Of a DNA stretch of 64,000 bases, positions 56,897 to 64,000 are shown one piece after another. The stretch lies in assembly GCA_039519185.1 (NCBI GenBank), contig CM076846.1:155544406-155608405 (forward strand). The letters run 5' to 3'. The DNA comes from Astragalus membranaceus. Lineage: Eukaryota; Streptophyta; Magnoliopsida; Fabales; Fabaceae. The position numbers were made by a program, and so were the translations under genes. How positions within the stretch are numbered: the stretch's first letter is position 1; the number at the start of each line of letters is the position of its first letter. Under the pieces are notes generated by a model. It was not told the DNA's origin. It searched no databases and was given only the letters and a program-made list of their open reading frames with translations.

Positions 56897-57889
56897 TGTT
56901 TACCGTGATTTTTGGTAAACACCGCTAGTTACACGTGTGTGTTGCTTGCGAGATCAACTAGAAACATCTCAGAACATTTGTGAATTAAAGTTTTAGTAAA
57001 GTTATTGATGTTTATGAAGATAACTGTTTTAATGGAGTAAAACGATGAAGAAACGCATGTGTTTAAGAAGAAATGCAGAAATGCAATGAATTGTAATAAA
57101 GTACAGGAAGTGTAAATAAAGGAAAGGAAATCGAAAAACAGTAAATTGAGGGAATTAGTAAAGAAGAACCAGCAAACTGCAGGAATCTTTAAAGAAATAG
57201 TAAATGGATTGCTGAATGTAAAAGGCTTGGTACGCAGATCACATACATTGTTCTTCAGTAACTCGTTTTTCTCTTATGCGGAAGTATGAGTGTTTTCTGA
57301 ACGTTTGTATAGAATGAAATTGCGACCTTTCTTTCTACGAGAAAACTCCTATTTATAATAAAAGAAAAACAATAACCGCTCAGCGGTTTTTCTAAACAAA
57401 ATAACTACTATTTCGACTAGATAGGATTAGATAACTGCTCCATCTTTCGACCACATCACTGCTGTCCTTTTCTACCAGCATTCTTTGACTTAACCTGTTA
57501 TCTGAATGTTGTTCAACTTTCTGTCGAAACTACTAACTTCAGCTTTCCAATTTTCGCTAAGTTATGTGTTATGCTGATTCTCCCTGTACACAGCTTCTTG
57601 TTGTCGAAATATCAAGCCTTCTTTCTGAATGCAACGAGTCAAACCTTGTTGTCATGTAAATGCCCGCGCTTTCGACAACAACACTACCCTGTCTTCGACT
57701 AAACTCTTTAACGTCTTTCCCGTCGAAAACTTTGTCTTTAAACTCTTAGTTTCATTAAGCCTTAGGCATAGTCGAAATTACTCTTCACAACACCTTTCTC
57801 AATGTCAAATATCAACATCTCTTCTTTAAAACAACAAGTCAACATTATTGACTGCATTTAATTGAACCTATCGAAAATGCAGGCTAACA
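56897..57889 (-). mobile_element. Solo LTR of the left-edge gypsy family
   Basis: 993 bp, TGTTTACCG to GCTAACA, flanked by the perfect TSD ACTTG (56892-56896, 57890-57894). Same family as the 5' LTR at 1567-2550. No internal region remains. Confidence 0.93.
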
Positions 57890-57894
57890 ACTTG

Positions 57895-58012
57895 TTCTTT
57901 CTCCGTGTATAACGATAAGTGTTTTGTACTAGACTTCTACCGGTGAAAGTTACACACAAAACCATGGCTTTTGGAAAATCGTCATATTTACGAAGACTTC
58001 TACCCGTGGATT
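57895..58012. other. Short non-coding spacer
   Basis: Holds two copies of GACTTCTACC about 65 bp apart. Nothing else is recognised. Confidence 0.4.
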
Positions 58013-58818
58013 TGTTTGCTGGTGTTTTTAGCAAACAATCACTGGTTTTATTAGAAATATTTGTGAGATTAAACCAGAAATCTCTGAAGCAATTGCCTTT
58101 AAACACCACAGTTTGTCAACAAATATATTTTAAAAATGTTTGTGAGATTAAACCAGAAATCTCTGAAGCAATTGCCTTTAAACACCACAGTTTGTCAACA
58201 AATATATTTTAAAAGGGAGACAATTCACCATGAAAGTGGAAATCAAAGTAAAAGAAGTGATAAAATGGAACGCAGAAATGTAAAATAACTTGTATTGAAA
58301 ACAATAAATTGCATTGAAATGTAAAGAGAATGGTGTACAAATTCACATACGTTGTACAAGAATTCTTTTGCTCTGTTTTCGCTATGACTTGGAAGTTAGA
58401 GTTTCAGAATTGTGTGTTTGGTATAATAATTTGCCACACTTGATTTCTACGTAGAAACCCTTATTTATACAGAAAATAATGACTGAAATGTAAACTGCTA
58501 TGGACACGTGGCCACGTCTCATTAACCAATGATGGACTTCGTGCCACGTTCGCCGCCACATATTGCCCATGTTGAATTAACCGTAGTCTTGAAATTCGAC
58601 ACAACTGTCTGCTAATAACTGCTTGACGAAATCTTGAATACACTGTTCTGTCGAAAACTCTTCTCTGTCGAAATGGTGAAAACCTCTTCTGTCGAAAACA
58701 TGCTGAGATGACATAAATGTTACTTATTCTTTCTGAAGGCATTATGAATGTTCTTTAATGAAAAGTCAAACCCTATTAAATAACCACTCAAAAGCCTTGT
58801 CGAAATTCTAGGCTAACA
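58013..58818 (-). repeat. 3' LTR of the right-edge gypsy element
   Basis: 806 bp, TGTTTGCTGG to GGCTAACA. The ends match the 1567-2550 family, the middle only loosely. The left end is an 8-bp inverted repeat TGTTTGCT/AGCAAACA. A 79-bp tandem duplication lies at 58062-58219. Confidence 0.88.
58062..58219. repeat. 79-bp tandem duplication within the LTR
   Basis: TGTGAGATTAAACCAGAAAT starts at 58062 and again at 58141, and the two units are nearly identical to the end. Confidence 0.95.
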
Positions 58819-58830
58819 AATTGCCCCCCA
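58819..58830 (-). other. Polypurine tract
   Basis: TGGGGGGCAATT on the minus strand, directly before the 3' LTR. It is the plus-strand primer site for reverse transcription. Confidence 0.8.
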
Positions 58831-59060
58831 AAAATAGCTTTTTCGACAGTGTTTAAGGAAGAAAAAGAATATTTTTGAAGATTTCGAAACGTCACCTCCA
58901 ACAACTTTACATTAAATGGTGATAGGCAAAAATAATCATGACCTTACGCAGATAAAGCGAACCATTTTATTGGGCCACGTCATTTGGTTGGTAGACCACG
59001 TCTTTTCAGAACCTCAAACGTGTGAAGCGTCGTGACTGTGTAACCGTTGCCCTTCTAACG

Positions 59061-59067
59061 TATAAAT
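59061..59067 (+). promoter_or_regulatory. TATA box of the antisense gene
   Basis: TATAAAT, 165 bp upstream of the ATG at 59226, followed by a CT-rich leader. Upstream, 58975-59035, are four ACGT-containing motifs (CCACGTC twice, ACGTG, GTCGTGAC-like). Confidence 0.6.
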
Positions 59068-59225
59068 ATGTTTCACTTCATCTTCTTCAATCTCATGCTC
59101 CCTTTGAACCTTAAACTCTGAAAATTTCTCAGTTAACTTTGCCTCTTCACGAAAGCTTCAAACTTTTTCATTGTTTCGACATTTCTACCAAGAACCCGAC
59201 TCTCTTTGTTCGTTATTTACAACAG

Positions 59226-62200
59226 ATGGCTTCTTCCAGCGCTCAACCTCAAAAACAAACAGTTGCTGTGCAAGGCTTTGAAGGCTTCGTTGCAGAACCT
59301 TCACCAACTTGGTTTAATCAGATACTCATTCCATCTGGTAAACCCTTTACCCATGCTTATTTAGGTCCTCTTCCTGACCCCATAGAAAGCGAAGAAGTTA
59401 AAGCGATTTTTTCTAGTCACCGAAAACTTCAACCCAGAATTTTTGAGGAAACTCCTTTTCATTTGGAATTTCTAAAAAATCCCAACAGAGTATTTAGATC
59501 TGCTCCCAAGGTAGAACAAAGTGATTACATCGCATGGCTTGACAAAGTTCAAAAACAAAAGGAAACCATTTGGCAAGAATAGGGGATTTTCGATATTATC
59601 CAGCTGTCGAAATATGGACCCAAATATGACAGCACTATGCTTTTAGCAGCATTGCAATTCTGGGACATATCTACTCATAGTCTCCATCTGAAGTGTGGCA
59701 TGTTAGCTCCCACTTTGTTGGATGTGGCTGCCATTACTGGCCTGAAACCATTAGGTGAAACCTTTGACCCTAAACTGGTCACCAACGACTATGGCTTTTC
59801 ATTCAACAACCCTACCTTTAGTGCCTATATTGCTGATCACCATGATACTGAGAATGCTGAAGTATCTGATCTAGAACATATAGCTTTTCTTACCCTGTGG
59901 TTGTCGTGTTTTGTCTTTTGCTCCCGTTCTCTTCAAGTAGCAAAAGTTTTCGTTCCTTTGGCCATTCAACTCCATAAGGCCAAAAATATCAATTTAGCGA
60001 AATTGATTTTGGGGAATCTCTATCAACATCTTGATGGTGCTGCTCTCGAATTGAAAGAAGGCGAACCAACTGACAAATTGCTCGTTGCTGGTCCAATGTG
60101 GCTTATGCAGCTTTGGCTCTTAGCCACTTTTGAATCAAGGCTGAATTTATTTATTCCTAAGGAGGTTCGACCAACTTTACCAACTAGAAGAACCCAAGGA
60201 GTTCGACTAGCACAGTTGAAGAATAGGGAGACAAACTTGTCTTATGAAGAAGCATTTTCCATGTACTTCGACATCTTCAATAAGTGCACTACTTTCGTTG
60301 ATGCTATGGCGCCTTTTGTCAGATGCACTTTTGGACCATCTTGGTTCACCAACGAATTTCCTTCTAATTCAACAGAAAATGCTGAAGAAATAAACCAAAT
60401 CTGGCAAGCCTATCTTTCGCCCTCTCTTCTTTCGATCAGGCTCTCTCCAAGCAACAATAAAAACAATCTTGGCATTAGCAAATATTTTCCCAGCTATCTT
60501 TCAAGGCATTTGGGCTATGCCAACTTCGACCGGCTCCGGTCTGCTTGCATAGGAGAGAATTCAACACTCCAGAAACAGAGCAAGCTTATCAACAAGTCTT
60601 CAAGAATTTTCGTTTCAAAGATTTGCTCTTTGAACCTGCTAAATTTCAACCCAACTTTTCTTGTACGAAGGCATTCCAAGATTGGTGGGGTGGATATTAT
60701 ATTAAAGCTCTTAAAGGAAAAACTGATGCAGAAATTTCGAAAATTTTGTATTCAGCTTTTCCTTCTCAAATTGCTGAGAAAAACAAACCCCCAGGTATCC
60801 TCAGATAAATGGAAACATACTTCTTTATTAGTTAAAAAACCATTTACCTGACAAAATTTTTTTTTGCATTATGAACAGCTGCTGTTTCACAGAAGAAGCT
60901 TACTAAAGCAGCACCAAAGCAAAACAAACCAACAGCAAGGACACCACCCAAAACAAAAAAGAAACTTGTGGTCAAATCTACTTCCAGCTTACCCCAAATA
61001 GAGGTATATCTTTATTAATTGACTAGATCTTTAAAGTAGAAATTTCGACCATATTTCATCACCTTTATTTCTTTTCTTCTTTCAGAAGAAGCCTGGAGTA
61101 ACAAGTTCTCTTGCAATAGGGAAAAGCCTACTTGTTTCCAGTTCTGAGGTAACAAATATATCTTCATTTTTTGTTTCAAATTCCTTCGGCTCTTTTAACA
61201 CTTGATTATGTGTTGAACTCATGTTTCTCTTTCGCAGGATACTGATAGTGATGGTGATAATATGCCTCTTATCCATCGGTCAAGGAAACGAATGCAACCC
61301 GAATCTCAAACAAGGGTTAAAGGTATTGTGATCAAAGAACCACAAGAACACTCTCAGGGACCTCCTCCTAAAAGACTTCACACAACAGTCGAAATTCCTG
61401 TTGTCGAATCTGTAACTGCCCCAAATGTTCTTTCGACTGAACAAATTTTACCTGCACCATCAACGCCTATGGAGATTTCCATAATAATTCCAACTACCCA
61501 AAATTCTCCTAAGGTTGTTGACGTTGAAGGGACAAACATTGCCACTAATGTGAATGTCGAAATAGAACTTGAGCCAACCAACGAGCAAACACCAGATGTG
61601 GCAGGCGCTAAGGCTTCAAATAAAGGAACGATCGAAATTGAGGCTCACGAACAAGCTTCTACTAAGGAATCAACTAGTAGCGCTATGAGTGACCAGGAAT
61701 TTTCGCTAATGAAGGCGACAAATCCTTTGGCTGCTCTAAAACACTTGCTGAGCCTTTCCTCTTCTTCTCCTGCCATGGTTTCCAGTGCTTCGACTACTTC
61801 CTTGACCTCTGTTACTCAAGAGTCTACTGAAGAATTGCTTCAGCAATTAAAAGCTAAGGTCTTGGAAGGCAATCTTTTTACTAAGATTGAAGAAAACCCA
61901 TCAGAAAGCTTTGCAATTAAGGACATCGCTCAAAAATTGCTGCAATCAGAGCCTAATGCGAAACTTTTCGCTTTCTTGGTTGAATTTTTGCCAGTCTTTG
62001 AAACTTTCGCACTTCACATTAGTAAACGCTCTGAAACTTCTATGTTGAAAAACCAAGAAGCTGAACTTCATCAAGAGAAAATTAATGCCTTCAAAGTTTC
62101 TCAAACCCCCATTGATGAATTGGAAGTTCAAATAACGAAGGATGAGCAAGAACTTGCCAACTGGAATTCAAAAATTCACCATTATGATGAAGAGATAAGA

Positions 62201-62440
62201 ATTCTCCAAACAAAACTGGCAAATGCTAAATACCAAAAAGGTTTGGTGCAACAAAGGATGGAAACCCCTAAGTCGAATATTGAAAAGGCAGCTACAAAGG
62301 CTCTTAAACATTTTGAAGATGCTCAAAAACATCAAGCCACTATTGCTCAACTGGATAAAGAGTTAAGCTTTCTGGATTCTTCCATTGCTGTGGGCACCAA
62401 AATTCTCTACAGGCTCAAGCATTCTCTTCAAAGCCTTTGA
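59226..62440 (+). pseudogene. Plant mobile domain (PMD) protein gene, antisense inside a gypsy element
   Basis: Predicted exons are 59226-60794, 60879-61003, 61086-61148 and 61238-62440, with GT/AG borders and matching phases. Start MASSSAQPQKQT. Exon 1 has the PMD (aminotransferase-like, PF10536) pattern: LLAALQFWDISTHSLHL, CGMLAPTLLDVAAITGLKP, FLTLWLSCFVFCSRS, GPMWLMQLWLLATFESR. PMD proteins (MAIN/MAIL1 relatives) act in the nucleus in silencing and genome stability. Exons 2-3 are Lys/Pro-rich, nuclear-signal-like. Exon 4 has a Ser/Thr/Glu-rich stretch and a C-terminal coiled coil (TKDEQELANWNSKIHHYDEE on to LDKELSFLDSSI). Breaks: in-frame TAG at 59580-59582 and a 1-bp loss near 60521. Apart from these, the frame is open over about 980 codons, so decay is recent. 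Confidence 0.82.
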
Positions 62441-62525
62441 TAACTTGTAATAGTGTAGGATTTCTTTTAATGGCTATGTAATTATTTTGATCGAATACAT
62501 TACCATTTTGAACCAATTTATGATT

Positions 62526-64000
62526 TTACCCTTGCTCGATTCTAACTTCGTTTAACGTTGGCTTATATTGTTTTAAATACTTGCCATTTATTTTGAAGAT
62601 TCTATTTTCGTCACCCAATTCTTCGACTTCGTATGCCCCATTAGAAAAACATTGCAATATGCGAAGTGGACCTTCCCAACTGGGTGACCATTTACCCAAA
62701 ACTCTATCTTTTTTATCCATAGGTAACAATACTTTCCAAACTAAATCACCTGAATTAAAGGTTTTTAACTTAACCTTTTTGTTATAAGCTCTAGCTACTC
62801 TTTCCTTCTGTCGAATAAGCATTTCCAAAGCTAATAGCCTTTCTTCGTCTAAATCAACTAACTCATCAAGCATCATATTCCAATAATGATCAAAAGGAAT
62901 TTCATACTGTCTTTGAATTCTTGTTGATTGTAAACAGATTTCGACAGGTAATACTGCATCGTGTCCAAAGGTTAACCTGTATGGAGTAGCATTGATAGAT
63001 TCTTTGGGTGAATTTCTACAAGCCCATAAAACTTGATCCAAAGTATTATACCAATTTCTGGGTTTTTTTCCAACATGCTTTTTAATCAAGTTGATAATGA
63101 TCTTATTGGCAGCTTCTACTTGACCATTGGCTTGTGCATAATATGGTGTCGAAGTTAATAACTTAAAACCAATTTCAGAAGCAAATTCCACCATTTTTCG
63201 ACCAGTGAAAATAGAACCTTGATCTGTAGTTATGGTTTCTGGAATTCCATACCTATAAATAATATGATTTTGGATAAACCGTATTACTGCTTCTTGGTCA
63301 ACATTGGTTAAAGGTACTGCCTCAACCCATTTGGTAAAATAATCAATTCCTACTAATATATACCTATGACCTTTTGATGATGTTGGTTTTATTTCTCCAA
63401 TTATATCCAGAGCCCATCCTCTGAATGGCCAAGGTTTCACTATGGCATGCAATTCATTTGCAGGCACATGTTGTATTCCAGCATGTTTTTGACACTCTTG
63501 GCATCCTTTGGCGAACTCTATACAATCTTTCAAAATTGATGGCCAATATATTCCTTGTCGAAATAATAGCCATTTCATTTTATGGCCTACTTGGTGCGAA
63601 CCACAAGCTCCACTGTGTGTTTCAGAAACTGCTAAATATGCCTCATTTTCATTAAGACATTTCAATAATATCCCTTCAGGAGTTTTCTTAAACAATTCAT
63701 TTCCAATTATCACATAGCTTAAAGCTCTGTACTTTACCTTTTTATTGGTATTTCCTGTGGGATTTTGCAAGTATTCTACAATAGGCTTTCGCCAATCATC
63801 ATTGGCCATATTGTCAATAGCAAAAACTTCTGCTAAAACAACTTCATCAACAATGTGATTATGTTCAAAACATTCCTCATCTGTATTTGTTGCCCCCCCA
63901 GTTTTTGGTGTTGACAATAATGAGGAAGAAATATCATCAGACACGAGTTTCTCTTTTATTTCGATTAATTCTTCAAGGCTTTGTTTTGAAACTCTATAAC
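62526..64000 (-). CDS. Gypsy pol, C-terminal part with integrase
   Basis: The minus-strand frame is open from the window edge to a stop at 62526. It has the integrase zinc-binding H-H-C-C (HSGACGSHQVGHKMKWL, CQECQKHA), then the catalytic core: Asp in WALDIIGEIKP, Asp in ETITTDQGSIF, Glu in NGQVEAANKIIINL. After this come ATPYRLTFGHDAVLP and a C-terminal GPLRILQCFSNGAYEVEEL. No chromodomain follows. The N-terminal part of the frame (from 64000) is the linker after RNase H; RT lies off-window. No stop is present in about 490 codons. The last Met upstream of the conserved part, 63944, is not a true start. Confidence 0.93.
   Translation of the reverse strand, partial: YRVSKQSLEELIEIKEKLVSDDISSSLLSTPKTGGATNTDEECFEHNHIVDEVVLAEVFAIDNMANDDWRKPIVEYLQNPTGNTNKKVKYRALSYVIIGNELFKKTPEGILLKCLNENEAYLAVSETHSGACGSHQVGHKMKWLLFRQGIYWPSILKDCIEFAKGCQECQKHAGIQHVPANELHAIVKPWPFRGWALDIIGEIKPTSSKGHRYILVGIDYFTKWVEAVPLTNVDQEAVIRFIQNHIIYRYGIPETITTDQGSIFTGRKMVEFASEIGFKLLTSTPYYAQANGQVEAANKIIINLIKKHVGKKPRNWYNTLDQVLWACRNSPKESINATPYRLTFGHDAVLPVEICLQSTRIQRQYEIPFDHYWNMMLDELVDLDEERLLALEMLIRQKERVARAYNKKVKLKTFNSGDLVWKVLLPMDKKDRVLGKWSPSWEGPLRILQCFSNGAYEVEELGDENRIFKINGKYLKQYKPTLNEVRIEQG

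Larger units (their letters stand above)
58013..64000 (-). mobile_element. Ty3-gypsy element with antisense extra gene, 3' half (rest right of window)
   Basis: Minus strand, from the right edge: pol with integrase (64000-62526), then the region that carries an opposite-strand plant-mobile-domain gene (59061-62440), the polypurine tract (58830-58819, TGGGGGGCAATT) and the 3' LTR (58818-58013). No chromodomain follows the integrase. Extra ORFs between pol and the 3' LTR, some antisense, are known from Tat-lineage gypsy elements (Ogre/Retand/Grande group), which fits. Confidence 0.88.

Noticed and set aside
59139..59225. Upstream part of the ORF before MASSSAQPQ
   Set aside because: The ATG at 59226 gives the better N-terminus and follows a leader typical of 5' UTR; the earlier Met is probably untranslated.

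Overview
This is nuclear DNA of a flowering plant. It is AT-rich, has spliced genes, and consists mostly of nested transposable elements around one clearly functional host gene, a 1-aminocyclopropane-1-carboxylate (ACC) synthase. The types of CACTA, Ty1-copia and Ty3-gypsy elements point to a eudicot with a repeat-rich genome. A papilionoid legume is my best guess, but that is inference; nothing in the window proves the species.

Layout. 1-2550: 5' end of a minus-strand Ty3-gypsy element (gag, primer-binding site, 5' LTR). It abuts a minus-strand CACTA transposon (to 6899) that carries TNP2-type and Transposase_24-type remnants plus a Ulp1-like cysteine protease domain. 7300-8391 and 13827-13965: an L1-type LINE reverse transcriptase split by a second CACTA element (8392-13826, TSD AAC). 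That CACTA carries captured host exons, and a solo LTR (9972-12094, TSD TTTGT) sits inside it. 14589-22487: a third CACTA (TSD TTT) with a fourth CACTA nested inside (16082-20792, TSD TCA). 22856-29861: a complete, young Ty1-copia element (TSD CTAAG). 29862-38563: the gene island, with the three-exon ACC synthase gene (33581-35227), its TATA box and twin G-boxes, and a SINE and MITEs. 38564-41507: an internally deleted copia element with identical LTRs. 43182-53340: a hAT-like MITE, then a composite of TRIM-like LTR pieces and a small non-autonomous LTR element, into which a 7.6-kb non-autonomous Ty3-gypsy element (44937-52525, TSD TTGTG) has jumped. 54009-56823: a gypsy LTR fragment and a decayed CACTA with TNP2 remains. 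56897-57889: a solo LTR (TSD ACTTG) of the same family as the LTR at 1567-2550. 58013-64000: the 3' half of a minus-strand Ty3-gypsy element, whose integrase is followed by an antisense, intron-containing gene for a plant-mobile-domain protein with its own TATA box.

The most interesting loci are: (1) the CACTA at 8392-13826, in which RNA polymerase III subunit RPC10 exons are joined in frame to a clathrin heavy chain exon; (2) the antisense plant-mobile-domain gene in the gypsy element, which keeps its introns because they lie antisense to the retroelement RNA; (3) the three-LTR composite at 43572-53340; and (4) LTR-end hairpins with compensatory base changes between related LTRs.

The only ordinary host gene is the ACC synthase. 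All other coding sequence belongs to mobile elements or to gene pieces captured by them. Boundaries marked by TSDs and terminal repeats were read directly from the sequence. Family and lineage names rest on motif recognition without database searches.
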